A stretch of DNA of 64,000 bases from Muribaculum intestinale. Its GTDB lineage: Bacteria > Bacteroidota > Bacteroidia > Bacteroidales > Muribaculaceae. Each line of letters starts with the position of its first letter. Within the stretch, counting starts at the first letter, position 1. Under the pieces are notes generated by a model, which was not told the origin of the DNA, made no database searches, and was given only the letters and a program-made list of their open reading frames with translations. Shown one piece after another: positions 54,333-63,281 of the stretch. The DNA lies in the NCBI RefSeq assembly GCF_002201515.1, contig NZ_CP021421.1, forward strand, positions 868,001 through 932,000. The letters are read 5' to 3'. A program made the position numbers and the translations under genes.

Positions 54333-55387
54333 TATTTTATTGATTCAGAGTTAGTGATTTCAGATTTCGTGTCAGTGGCCGTCGCGGGGGCGCTACCGTC
54401 GGCGACCGTGTCATCGGCAGGTTTCTCTACAGGCTTTGTATCCTCGACAAATCGCGTGGCCATAGTGAAGCTCTTGACATTGTCGTCGGGGAGAGGCCTT
54501 ACCTTTGCAAACTTGACAAAATCGGCCATCTCGAGAATCTGCTTCATCAGTCCGGCTGACGGACGAGTCTCATCGTGGCGGCTTACCTGCTGCATAATCT
54601 GGGTAGAGGTCATCTCCATGGCGTTTATTCCAAAACGTTGCTCCAGATAGGTACGCAGAATCTCGGTAAGACGGGTATAGTATTCTTTCTCATGGCCGTT
54701 TTCGCAGAGTTTCTCACTCTTGAGCCTTGTAAGGGCCTGCATGGCCAGTTCGTACGGAGGAACAGGTTTCTTCTGCGGAAGTATGCTTACCACCTTCTTC
54801 TTACGGAAGAATATAATCACCGCCACAAGGAGGACTACAAGGGCGCATATAAGTATCACCCACCAGTAGTCGGCTATAAAGTCGGGCACGAAGTCCCAGA
54901 GCTTCCATCCGCCGTCGACAGTATCAGCATAGTCGTGGACTGTGCGGAGGGAGTCGACACTTACCGGAATTACCTTCAGCGGCAAATCATTCGACATTAT
55001 TGTTTCGTTGCCGCATACATACACGAAAGGCGGTATGGTATACAATCCGGAATCAAAAGCCTGTATAATGAGCTGCTGGCGTATCTCCTCACGTCCGGAA
55101 CCGATGTCGGATGTGTCGGGACGGCCGGCCTCAACCAGGTCGATAGCCGATGTAAGCGTGTCTCCGACATTAAGGAAGTGGCCCTGCACACCGCGATCCT
55201 GCACAATATCCACATGCAGTGTGGTCTGCTTTCCCATCAGTATGTAGGCCGAGTCGAGGCTGGTCTTCAACTGTACCGGACCGGCCGCCGATGCACCCAC
55301 CGCAGTGAGCGTACAGAGCAGAAAGGCCACATGTCGCAGTGTGTACCTTAAAAATGTTACGGTTGAGGGGATAATATGCTTCATCAT
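54332..55387 (-). CDS. Bat-operon membrane protein with Ig-like N-terminus
   Basis: 351 aa from the ATG at 55387 (or the next codon, 55384); the frame extends upstream to 55582 inside the DUF58 gene. Signal peptide ~1-35 (FLLCTLTAVGASAA), a beta-rich periplasmic domain (VQLKTSLDSAYILMGKQTTLHV ... LYTIPPFVYVCGN), one TM helix (YWWVILICALVVLLVAVIIFF) and a cytosolic helical part (PPYELAMQALTRLKSEKLCENG...YLEQRFGINAMEMT). This is the DUF4381-like or 'BatA-associated' protein that commonly lies between DUF58 and BatA genes. The tail is Ala/Thr/Asp-rich and likely disordered. Confidence 0.85.
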   Translation of the reverse strand: MMKHIIPSTVTFLRYTLRHVAFLLCTLTAVGASAAGPVQLKTSLDSAYILMGKQTTLHVDIVQDRGVQGHFLNVGDTLTSAIDLVEAGRPDTSDIGSGREEIRQQLIIQAFDSGLYTIPPFVYVCGNETIMSNDLPLKVIPVSVDSLRTVHDYADTVDGGWKLWDFVPDFIADYWWVILICALVVLLVAVIIFFRKKKVVSILPQKKPVPPYELAMQALTRLKSEKLCENGHEKEYYTRLTEILRTYLEQRFGINAMEMTSTQIMQQVSRHDETRPSAGLMKQILEMADFVKFAKVRPLPDDNVKSFTMATRFVEDTKPVEKPADDTVADGSAPATATDTKSEITNSESIK

Positions 55388-55404
55388 AATCAGATTCTGA
55401 ACGT

Positions 55405-56280
55405 TTACCTTACGCCGCGCTTCTTGAACAGGCCCATGAGCGACTTGACATAATCCTCGTCGGTGGCAATCGACGCATAGTCGACACCACACCGGTTGAA
55501 ACGGTCGGTCATCACCTGCTGGCGCTCGTACCACCATTTGTTGAAAGCCTTCCTCACACGCCCGGAGGAGGTATTGACCCAACGCAGAGCACCGGTCTCA
55601 AGGTCCTGCACACGCATCAGCCCTACGTCGGGCAACTGGGCGTCGCGGCGGTCATATACCTGAATCGCCGTTACGTCATGCTTGTTGTTGGCAATGGACA
55701 GAGCCCGATAGTAATCTCCCGAGTCGATGAAGTCGGAAATGAGGAAAGTTGTACACCGCTTTTTCAGCGCGTCGGTCATATAGCGCAATGCAAGGGATAT
55801 ATCCGTGCCTGTATGTTCGGGCGTAAAATCAAGCAGTTCGCGTATGAGAAACAGTATATGCCGGCGCCCCTTTTTCGGTGGAATGAACTTCTCGACATGG
55901 TCGGAAAAGAAAATCATGCCGATTTTGTCATTGTTCTGAATGGCGGAAAAGGCGAGCGTGGCCGCAATCTCCGCAATCATCAGTCGCTTCTGCTCGCCCA
56001 TGGCGCCGAAATTACGGCTGCCGGACACATCGACAAGCAGCATCACCGTCATCTCGCGCTCCTCTTCGTAGACCTTGACATATGGCCGGTTGTGGCGCGC
56101 GGTCACGTTCCAGTCTATGTCGCGTATGTCATCGCCATACTGGTACTCGCGCACCTCGCTGAAGGTCATGCCGCGGCCCTTGAATGCCGAATGATATTCA
56201 CCGGCAAATATATTCTGCGACAGACCTTTGGTCTTTATCTCAATCTTACGTATCTTCTTGAGTAGCTCGTTAGCGTCCAT
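55405..56280 (-). CDS. DUF58 domain protein of the MoxR/Bat operon
   Basis: 291 aa from the ATG at 56280 (MDANELLKKIRKIEIKTKGL); the upstream 19 codons of open frame are not needed. The DUF58 signature is GRGMTFSEVREYQYGDDIRDIDWNVTAR, and it is followed by a VWA-like fold with LLVDVSGSRNFG and FLISDFIDSG. Cytosolic. DUF58 proteins accompany MoxR ATPases and are thought to be partners or substrates. It lies 85 nt after moxR and 17 nt before the next gene. Confidence 0.93.
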   Translation of the reverse strand: MDANELLKKIRKIEIKTKGLSQNIFAGEYHSAFKGRGMTFSEVREYQYGDDIRDIDWNVTARHNRPYVKVYEEEREMTVMLLVDVSGSRNFGAMGEQKRLMIAEIAATLAFSAIQNNDKIGMIFFSDHVEKFIPPKKGRRHILFLIRELLDFTPEHTGTDISLALRYMTDALKKRCTTFLISDFIDSGDYYRALSIANNKHDVTAIQVYDRRDAQLPDVGLMRVQDLETGALRWVNTSSGRVRKAFNKWWYERQQVMTDRFNRCGVDYASIATDEDYVKSLMGLFKKRGVR

Positions 56281-56365
56281 AGGTATAAGGGAATCAGCAG
56301 GTGGGTGTATGAAATACCGCATCATACGGTCCGGCAACCCCTACAGGAAAGCCGGACGGCACGAA

Positions 56366-57361
56366 TCAAGGCACCTCTACCTTGTCGAGAATTTCAGAGA
56401 TTACGTCGTCGGCAGTGATATTGTTGGCCTCAGCCTCGTAGGTGAGTCCAAGACGATGGCGCATCACATCGTGGGCTACGGCGCGCACATCCTCGGGCAC
56501 CACATATCCGCGGCCGCGCAGGAAAGCGTAGCTGCGGGCGGCACGTGCCAGCGATATCGAGGCACGAGGCGAAGCGCCGAAGTCGATTATCGACACGAGG
56601 TCGTTAAGGCCATAGTCGGCGGGGAAACGTGTGGCAAACACGATGTCGACGATGTAACGCTCTATCTTCTCGTCGATATATATCTTTTCACATACCTTCT
56701 GAACCTCGATAATCTCCTGCGGACGGAGCAGAGGACGCACTTCCTTGCGCTCGTTGGTGATATTCTGGCGTATGATGAGTTTCTCTTCCTCTTTTGTAGG
56801 ATATCCAATCACTACCTTCAGAAGAAAACGGTCGACCTGTGCCTCGGGCAGAGGATATGTGCCTTCCTGCTCGATAGGGTTCTGCGTAGCCATTACCAGG
56901 AACGGTTCGTCGAGAGGGAATGTATTGTCGCCGATAGTCACCTGACGTTCCTGCATGGCCTCAAGAAGCGCACTCTGCACTTTTGCGGGAGCACGGTTTA
57001 TCTCGTCGGCAAGCACGAAATTAGCGAAAACCGGGCCTTTCTTTACCTGAAACTGCTCGCTCTTCACGCTGTAGACCATCGTACCTGTAACGTCGGCCGG
57101 CAGAAGGTCGGGAGTAAACTGTATGCGGCTGTACTTTGCGTCGATTACCTGCGCGAGAGTCTTTATAGCCAAAGTCTTGGCCAAACCGGGCACACCCTCG
57201 AGGAGCACATGCCCGTTGGACAGAAGGGCTATCAGCAAAGAGTCTATAAGATGCTTCTGGCCTACAATAGTCTGATCCATGCCGCGCTGTATCATATTGA
57301 TAAAGTCGCTTTTGGAAGCCACAAGATCGTTGAGCTCGCGTATGTTTACCGATTCACTCAT
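56366..57361 (-). CDS. moxR: MoxR-family AAA+ ATPase
   Basis: 331 aa. Walker A GVPGLAKT at residues 56-63, Walker B FVLADEINRAP, sensor region VMATQNPIEQEGTYPLPEAQ and the arginine-containing DRFLLKVVIGYP. C-terminal lid domain (ISLARAARSYAFLRGRGYVVPEDVR). It acts in the cytosol as a hexameric chaperone-like ATPase, probably assisting metal insertion or folding with the VWA proteins encoded downstream. It is the first gene of the eight-gene Bat operon, 33 nt or so below the -7 box at 57401-57408. Confidence 0.96.
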   Translation of the reverse strand: MSESVNIRELNDLVASKSDFINMIQRGMDQTIVGQKHLIDSLLIALLSNGHVLLEGVPGLAKTLAIKTLAQVIDAKYSRIQFTPDLLPADVTGTMVYSVKSEQFQVKKGPVFANFVLADEINRAPAKVQSALLEAMQERQVTIGDNTFPLDEPFLVMATQNPIEQEGTYPLPEAQVDRFLLKVVIGYPTKEEEKLIIRQNITNERKEVRPLLRPQEIIEVQKVCEKIYIDEKIERYIVDIVFATRFPADYGLNDLVSIIDFGASPRASISLARAARSYAFLRGRGYVVPEDVRAVAHDVMRHRLGLTYEAEANNITADDVISEILDKVEVP

Positions 57362-57400
57362 AATAGGAATGTATTAGGGTATATTTAGTATTCTATGATG

Positions 57401-57408
57401 CAAATTTA
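57401..57408 (-). promoter_or_regulatory. -7 box of the MoxR/Bat operon
   Basis: TAAATTTG on the minus strand (57408-57401) matches TAnnTTTG. A TTG at 57426-57424 is closer (15 nt) than usual for a -33 box. Expected leader ~33 nt. The 137-base gap around it is AT-rich and otherwise empty. Confidence 0.5.
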
Positions 57409-57498
57409 TTAATTCTAACAACTCAAGCGTTAATCACGATTGTTAAAATTATATATATATCCTTTAGGTTGTTAAAATTCGCAATTCCTGCTTCTGAT

Positions 57499-58788
57499 TC
57501 AGCGACGTCCTTTCGTGCGGCGCTCTATCTCGCCGATTTTAGCTGTGGCGCGGCGCACACTCGCAGGGTTGGAGGCATCGATATTGTATTTCGAGGCTGG
57601 AGGAATCACTACAACCGTGCCCGGGCGTATACGGTCGGGATTACCGATTTTATCGGCATTCTCTTCATATATATATACCCAGAAACAGTGGTTGCCGTAA
57701 TATTTGCGGGCCATTGTGGTAAGGTAGCGATGGCCGCTTACTGTGTCTGTGACCACTTTCGGGGCCGATGTCTGAGCCTTTGGTGCAACCGCATCGGCGC
57801 TCTCCGTTTTTTCAGGAGCTGACACCTCGGGGTCGGCAACGGGTTCTGTAGTCTGAGGCTCGTCGGCAATCTCTGTTATGAAACCGTCTGCCGGGGTTGT
57901 CTCCTCAACCATTTCCTCGTCATCGGCGGAATCGTCGTATGTGGTGTCGGATGTATTGCTGAGATAGCCCAGAGTGATACTCAGCAGATAGCCGAGGGCC
58001 ATGCCTACAATGACTCCGACAAGCAACATTAGCCAGGGATTAAGACCGGTGCGGTCGCGATATACGATTATCGGCTCGCGGTTGTCTGACGACGAGTCGT
58101 CATCGTCGCTGAAGAACTGTTTTTTCAGACGTTCGGCGCTTTCGCTGTATTTCTTCTCGACGGGTGCTTCCGGCTTATTATCAGCAACCGGCAGCACAAC
58201 AGTTTCCGCTGCTGCAGGGATTACCACCTGTGCTTCGAGCATTTCGGGAGCGGAGTCAGCTATGATGTCAGCCTCAGCCTCTACTTCAGCCTCAGCAGGC
58301 ACAGCCGGAATTCCAGCGCCGGAGTCGGCACAGGCCGCCTCTTCGATTTCCGGTTTGTCGCCCGGGGCGTGCGCCTCAGCCTTATCCTCGGCCGTTTTAT
58401 CTTCGTCGGCTGCTACGGCATTGTCTATGCCTGCCTCTGCCTGAGTCGCTTCTACCGCAGCGTGAACGGCTGTGACGTCGGGCGCTGACTTTTCAGTCAG
58501 GTCATCCTCCGATACTCCGGCAGCCAGTGCTACCGGTTCAAAAGCTGCAAAGGGCTCATTGACGGCCTCGGCCAGCAACGGGTCAGGTGCCCACACTACC
58601 GCCTCCTGCGACGGTTCGCCCGGGGCAAATGTACCTATACCGGCGATAGTCACACGCTCTCCACGGGCAAGCGCCTCAGTGGCCTTGTCAAGCAATGCGC
58701 GCAGAAAAAGAGCAGCCTCCTCGTCGGTGCATCCTGTGGCTCCGGCTATTGAAGACGCAATACGGTGGAATGTCATCTTGTCGTTCAT
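57499..58788 (-). CDS. HU-like domain / transmembrane / LysM protein
   Basis: 429 aa with an unusual order. Residues ~1-90 are HU/IHF-like (TFHRIASSIAGATGCTDEEAALFLRALLDKA; GERVTIAGIGTFAPGE) but the arm and flank (VVWAPDPLLAEAVNEPFAAF) lack the basic residues that hold DNA. Residues ~90-240 are a low-complexity Ala/Glu/Asp/Pro linker. One TM helix at ~260-282 (PWLMLLVGVIVGMALGYLLS). A second acidic linker leads to a C-terminal LysM-like domain (HRYLTTMARKYYGNHCFWVYIY...IRPGTVVVIPP). With no signal peptide the HU part should be cytosolic and LysM periplasmic, near peptidoglycan. Degenerate HU clades fused to envelope domains are known in Bacteroidetes. It overlaps the upstream HU-like gene by four bases. 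Confidence 0.8.
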   Translation of the reverse strand: MNDKMTFHRIASSIAGATGCTDEEAALFLRALLDKATEALARGERVTIAGIGTFAPGEPSQEAVVWAPDPLLAEAVNEPFAAFEPVALAAGVSEDDLTEKSAPDVTAVHAAVEATQAEAGIDNAVAADEDKTAEDKAEAHAPGDKPEIEEAACADSGAGIPAVPAEAEVEAEADIIADSAPEMLEAQVVIPAAAETVVLPVADNKPEAPVEKKYSESAERLKKQFFSDDDDSSSDNREPIIVYRDRTGLNPWLMLLVGVIVGMALGYLLSITLGYLSNTSDTTYDDSADDEEMVEETTPADGFITEIADEPQTTEPVADPEVSAPEKTESADAVAPKAQTSAPKVVTDTVSGHRYLTTMARKYYGNHCFWVYIYEENADKIGNPDRIRPGTVVVIPPASKYNIDASNPASVRRATAKIGEIERRTKGRR

Positions 58789-59066
58789 GGGCGTTCTGTG
58801 ATTTTTCTTCGCAACAGAGTGCTGGGATTAAACTGTATGGTTATCGCGGGAGGGAGGAGCAGTTTGCCTCCTCGATCGAGGTCATCAACTATCTTTTCGT
58901 CTTCTTTCTGCGTAGTAAAAGTGCCGAAACCGGGCAGCAAAACAGTATCACCGTCGACAAGCGCATCGCGCAGTGCCGAGGCAAGCCCTTCGACAAGAGC
59001 CTCTACATCGCGCTCGGGGCGATGCAGTTCGGCCGACAGTTCGGCCACAAGTATATTGTTATCCAT
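58785..59066 (-). CDS. HU/IHF-like protein
   Basis: 93 aa, the usual length of HU. Start MDNNILVAELSAELHRPERDVEALVEG, the helical dimer part; LVDGDTVLLPGFGTFTTQ is the HU beta signature (compare LPGFGTF). The arm (KIVDDLDRGGKLLLPPAITIQFNPSTLL) is short and less basic than in HU. It begins 24 nt after the M13 peptidase gene and its stop overlaps the start of the HU/LysM gene (ATGA, 58785-58788), so the two are probably made together and may form a heterodimer through their HU-like parts. DNA binding is uncertain. Confidence 0.85.
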   Translation of the reverse strand: MDNNILVAELSAELHRPERDVEALVEGLASALRDALVDGDTVLLPGFGTFTTQKEDEKIVDDLDRGGKLLLPPAITIQFNPSTLLRRKITERP

Positions 59067-59090
59067 CGGGAAATAATTTCTGCAATAATA

Positions 59091-61127
59091 TTACCAGATA
59101 ATCACACGCTCTGACGGAGCGAGCCACATGGCATCGCCCTCCTTAACGGAGAATGCGTCGAAGAATTGCTCGAGATTGCGCAGAGTGCCGTTGACGCGCC
59201 AGCGACCGAGAGAATGGGGGTCGGTCTTTGTGCGGTTGAGAATCTCCTCGTCGCGTATATTTCCGGCCCACACATTGGCATAGGCAAGGTAGAAGCGTTG
59301 GTCGGGTGTAAAGCCGTCGATTGTCTTGTCGGACTCCGGCTCGGCTTCAAGACTCATATGATAGGCCGTATACGCAACGCGCAGACCTCCCTGGTCGGCG
59401 ATATTCTCGCCGAGAGTCAGACGTCCGTTGGCATGGGTGTCGCCAAGCACTATTATACGGTCGAACTGAGCTGCAAGCCGGTCGGTGAGTCCGGTAAATT
59501 TTTCTTTGTCGGCAGGTGTCCACCAGTTTGCGAAATTGCCGTCCTTGTCAAACAGACTCCCCTGGTCGTCGAAACCGTGGGTCATCTCATGCCCGATTAC
59601 CACACCGATGGCACCATAATTCTCGGCCGGGTCGGCATCGGGATTGAAGTAAGGCGGCTGAAGTATGCCTGCGGGGAAGCATATCTCGTTGGTTGTGGGG
59701 TTGTAATATGCGTTGACAGTCTGCGGAGTCATGTACCAACGGTCGCGGTCGACCGGTTTCCCCCACTGGGCCAGATTGTATTTCTGCTCATTGACAATGG
59801 CACGCTTGATATTGTCCCAGTAGCTCTGGCGCGGGTCTATGACAAGAGCCGAATAGTTGCGCCATTTGTCAGGATATCCGACCTTTACGGTAAATGCGTC
59901 GAGCTTCTCCAGAGCCCGGGTCTTTGTAGTGTCGCTCATCCATGTCAGCCCCTTGATATGCATGCCGAGAGCCTTGCGCAGATTGCCGACAAGCTCAAGC
60001 ATTTTTGTCTTTGAGCGCTCGGGGAAGTATTTTTCGACATACAGTTCGCCTACAGCCTCGCCAAGAAGAGCGTTGGGCACGGCGAGAGCGCGTTTCCAGC
60101 GCGGCATGGGTTCTTCCACACCTGTAATGGCACGTGTAAGACCGAATTTGGCGGCTACGAAATCGTCGCTGAGATAGTCGGCGGCGCCATCAAGATACAT
60201 TACTGTAAGATAGTCGTGTAGTGCCTGCTCGGAGGCATTGGCAAGAATCGAATCGACAGCGGCGAGCACCTTTGGCTGCCCTACGATAAGAGTGTCAATG
60301 TCAGTGATGCCCTGGCGGTCAAAATAGCGGCGGAGATCGACGGCAGGATATTCAGCCACAAGCTCCGACATGGCCATAGGATTGTAGCTCGCAGCAGGGT
60401 CGCGGAGTTCCTCACGGCTCATGGCGGCATGTGCCAGCTGAGTCTCGATTGCTATTGTGTTGTCGGCGAGACGAGCCTGTCCGTCGGCGGAGTAGCCTAC
60501 CAGCTCGGCAAGCCGGCGCAGATATCCGGCATATGCCTCACGCACACTGCGTGCGCGATCGGTATCCTCGATATAATAGTCGCGGTCGCCCATGCCGAGT
60601 GTGCCCTGCGTAAGATACATGGCATTGTTGTCGGAACTCATCATGTCGGCTTCCACACCGGTCTCGAAGAATCCGCTCATTCCCGGCGCGGTGGCAAGCA
60701 TGTCGATTATGTCGGCACGACCGGCCTGGTTTATGGCCACCACATCGCCCATCACCGGTTGCGCACCCTGTATGTTGAGGCGCAGAGAGTCAAGGCCCAT
60801 GGAATACAGGTCGCCGATTTTCTGCGCCACCGAGCCGGGGACGGCATTGCGGCTGTCGAGGCCGGAGATGAGTTCGCGCACCTGTATACGGTTATTGTCG
60901 CGCAACTGGTCGAATGTGCCGAAGCGCGCGAACTCCGGTTTAAGCGGGTTGAGTTTCATCCATCCTCCGCAGGCATAGTCGTAGAAGTCGGTCTGCGGAG
61001 CCACGCTTTCGTCGAGATTGGCACGGTCGACTCCGAGCGGTGCGGTTATGGCATTGGCGGTCATAATGGTAGTGGCGGTAGCAAGTGTGAGAGTGAGCCT
61101 GACGGCCCGATGGGTTAATGATGACAT
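59091..61127 (-). CDS. Secreted M13 family (neprilysin/PepO-like) metallopeptidase
   Basis: 678 aa, typical M13 length. Signal peptide ~1-26 (TLTLATATTIMTANA). Zinc site HEMTH at 513-517 (GVVIGHEMTHGFDDQGS) with the downstream Glu in GENIADQGGLRVAY as third ligand, and the substrate-binding NAYYNPTTNEICFPAGILQPP. It cleaves oligopeptides in the periplasm or outside. It is 64 nt after the ABC-F gene and 24 nt before the HU-like gene on the same strand, with no terminator seen, so a shared transcript is possible; a functional link to the HU pair is not evident. Confidence 0.95.
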   Translation of the reverse strand: MSSLTHRAVRLTLTLATATTIMTANAITAPLGVDRANLDESVAPQTDFYDYACGGWMKLNPLKPEFARFGTFDQLRDNNRIQVRELISGLDSRNAVPGSVAQKIGDLYSMGLDSLRLNIQGAQPVMGDVVAINQAGRADIIDMLATAPGMSGFFETGVEADMMSSDNNAMYLTQGTLGMGDRDYYIEDTDRARSVREAYAGYLRRLAELVGYSADGQARLADNTIAIETQLAHAAMSREELRDPAASYNPMAMSELVAEYPAVDLRRYFDRQGITDIDTLIVGQPKVLAAVDSILANASEQALHDYLTVMYLDGAADYLSDDFVAAKFGLTRAITGVEEPMPRWKRALAVPNALLGEAVGELYVEKYFPERSKTKMLELVGNLRKALGMHIKGLTWMSDTTKTRALEKLDAFTVKVGYPDKWRNYSALVIDPRQSYWDNIKRAIVNEQKYNLAQWGKPVDRDRWYMTPQTVNAYYNPTTNEICFPAGILQPPYFNPDADPAENYGAIGVVIGHEMTHGFDDQGSLFDKDGNFANWWTPADKEKFTGLTDRLAAQFDRIIVLGDTHANGRLTLGENIADQGGLRVAYTAYHMSLEAEPESDKTIDGFTPDQRFYLAYANVWAGNIRDEEILNRTKTDPHSLGRWRVNGTLRNLEQFFDAFSVKEGDAMWLAPSERVIIW

Positions 61128-61190
61128 GAGTGAATGGACGAGGAGTGAGTATATTTAACGTAATGGATTTATAAATAGTTCTACTGGAGT

Positions 61191-63182
61191 TCAGTCAATG
61201 CCGAGGCTCTGCTTGAGTTCGTCGAGTTCGATACCCGCGAGTTCCCACAGGCTCATGGCATTGTCAAGTTGCTTGCCAAGGGCCGCATGACGCTCGAATA
61301 TGTCGGCATCGACTTCGCCGGCAGCAATCCGTGCCTCGACTTCGGCAATCCGCGCCTCGATATCGGCGATTGATGCCTCGGCCTCGGCCACTTTCTTCTC
61401 GGCGCGTTTCACCATACGCTGGCGTTCACGTTGCTCGGTATAGTTTACACGCCCCTGGCGCTGTGCAGGAGCATCCTGTTGAGTCGCCGGTTTCTGAGGT
61501 GCCGTGGTATTTCTTGTGTCTTGAGCCGGTTTGTCGGGAGTCGAGGGCTTGTTGCGCTCAAGCTCGGCAAGCGAATCGAGCTTCTTCTTTTCAAGGAACT
61601 CGTATATGCCTCCAAGGCACTCTCTCATCTTTCCGCCTCCGAATTCGTAGACCTTCTCGACAAGTCCGTCGAGGAACTCTCGGTCGTGGCTCACGACAAT
61701 TACCGTGCCGTCGAAATCCTTGATAGCCTGCTTGAGGATATCTTTTGTGGACATATCGAGATGATTGGTAGGCTCGTCGAGAATCAACAGGTTGACAGGC
61801 TCCAGCAACAGGCGTATCATGGCCAGTCGGGTCTTTTCACCGCCGGAAAGCACCTTTACTTTCTTGTCGGACGCCTCGCCTCCGAACATAAACGCGCCAA
61901 GAATATCGCGTATTTTTGTGCGGATGTCGCCTACAGCCACACGGTCGATTGTGTCAAACACTGTGATTTCCCCGTCAAGCAGCTGAGCCTGGTTCTGTGC
62001 GAAATAACCGATTTTTACGTTGTGCCCGAGCTTGAGGTGTCCGGTAAACGGGATTTCACCCATTATACACTTTACAAGAGTCGATTTTCCCTCGCCATTC
62101 TTTCCGACAAAAGCCACCTTCTCGCCACGCTTTATGGTAAACGTTGCGCCGTCAAACACCTGATGGTCGCCATATGCCTTCCCTACCCCGTCGGCTATTA
62201 CCGGGTAGTCGCCCGAGCGTGGGGCCGGAGGGAATCGCAGGTTAAGACGCGAGGTGTCGACCTCATCGACCTCTATGCGCTCGATTTTGGCGAGCTGCTT
62301 CATGCGGCTCTGCACCTGCACGGCCTTTGTGGCCTTGTAGCGGAAGCGTTCGATGAATTCCTCGGTGTCCTGTATCTGTTTCTGCTGATTCTCATAGGCA
62401 CGGCGCTGCTGCTCGATGCGCTCCTGATGAAGCACCACATATTTCGAGTAGTTGACAGCGTAGTCATATATCTTGCCAAGTGAAATCTCGATTGTGCGGT
62501 TGGTGACATTGTCTATGAACGCACGGTCGTGGCTTACAAGCACCACAGCGCCGGCCTTGGTGACAAGAAAATTCTCAAGCCACTGTATCGACTCGATGTC
62601 AAGATGGTTGGTAGGCTCGTCGAGCAACAGCACGTCGGGGCGCTGCAATAGAATCTTGGCAAGCTCGATACGCATACGCCATCCGCCTGAAAACTCTGAA
62701 GTAGGACGGTTGAAGTCGCTGCGCACAAATCCGAGGCCTATGAGTGTCTTCTCCATCTCAGCCTCTCCGCCGTCGCCCTCTTCCATTGATATCTGCTCGG
62801 AAAGTGTGGTCATGCGGTCGATGAGACGTGCATACGCATCGCTCTCGTAGTCGGTGCGTTCGGCAAGCTCCGCGCTCAGACGGTCGTATTGCTCGTGAAG
62901 CTGCTGTATATGGCCGAAGGCTTTGCGCACTTCGTCGATTACCGTGTTGGTATCGGTCAGCGTCATATGCTGCGGGAGATAACCTATTGTCACATCCTGC
63001 GGTACGGCCACAGAGCCGGAGGTGGGCTTCTGCACACCGGCGATAATCTTGAGCATGGTCGACTTTCCGGCCCCGTTCTTTCCGACGAGGGCTATGCGAT
63101 CGCGCTTGTTGATTACATAGTTTATGCCGTCGAAAAGACTTTTCGCGCTGAATTCAACCGATAGATTCTGTATCGAAATCAT
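61191..63182 (-). CDS. ABC-F family ATPase
   Basis: 663 aa with two ATP-binding domains and no TM segments, the ABC-F plan. First Walker A GKNGAGKS at 34-41 with signature SEFSGGWRMR; second Walker A GKNGEGKS with signature VLSGGEKTRLA. Both have Walker B with LLLDEPTNHLD or LILDEPTNHLD. The interdomain linker (ENQQKQIQDTEEFIERFRYKATKAVQVQSRMKQL) is the ribosome-reaching P-site motif, and the C-terminal ~120 residues are a charged coiled coil (EKKVAEAEASIADIEARI). ABC-F proteins bind the ribosomal E site and help in stalled translation or, for some, antibiotic resistance; this one resembles the housekeeping Uup/YheS-type group, but a resistance role cannot be excluded. Confidence 0.93.
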   Translation of the reverse strand: MISIQNLSVEFSAKSLFDGINYVINKRDRIALVGKNGAGKSTMLKIIAGVQKPTSGSVAVPQDVTIGYLPQHMTLTDTNTVIDEVRKAFGHIQQLHEQYDRLSAELAERTDYESDAYARLIDRMTTLSEQISMEEGDGGEAEMEKTLIGLGFVRSDFNRPTSEFSGGWRMRIELAKILLQRPDVLLLDEPTNHLDIESIQWLENFLVTKAGAVVLVSHDRAFIDNVTNRTIEISLGKIYDYAVNYSKYVVLHQERIEQQRRAYENQQKQIQDTEEFIERFRYKATKAVQVQSRMKQLAKIERIEVDEVDTSRLNLRFPPAPRSGDYPVIADGVGKAYGDHQVFDGATFTIKRGEKVAFVGKNGEGKSTLVKCIMGEIPFTGHLKLGHNVKIGYFAQNQAQLLDGEITVFDTIDRVAVGDIRTKIRDILGAFMFGGEASDKKVKVLSGGEKTRLAMIRLLLEPVNLLILDEPTNHLDMSTKDILKQAIKDFDGTVIVVSHDREFLDGLVEKVYEFGGGKMRECLGGIYEFLEKKKLDSLAELERNKPSTPDKPAQDTRNTTAPQKPATQQDAPAQRQGRVNYTEQRERQRMVKRAEKKVAEAEASIADIEARIAEVEARIAAGEVDADIFERHAALGKQLDNAMSLWELAGIELDELKQSLGID

Positions 63183-63205
63183 CTGTTATCTATAGAAAAA
63201 CACTA

Positions 63206-63213
63206 CAAAGGTA
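63206..63213 (-). promoter_or_regulatory. -7 box of the ABC-F gene
   Basis: TACCTTTG on the minus strand (63213-63206) matches TAnnTTTG. It gives a leader of about 15-20 nt. No -33 box is clear. It faces the promoter of the SGNH hydrolase gene, so both share a 99-nt divergent region. Confidence 0.5.
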
Positions 63214-63234
63214 CTCAATCCCGCAGACATTTCA

Positions 63235-63242
63235 TAACTTTG
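63235..63242 (+). promoter_or_regulatory. -7 box of the SGNH hydrolase gene
   Basis: TAACTTTG matches TAnnTTTG, 39 nt before the ATG at 63282. No clear -33 box. Confidence 0.5.
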
Positions 63243-63281
63243 TATCCGAACCCCTGAATAACATCGAAACATCATTATCAT

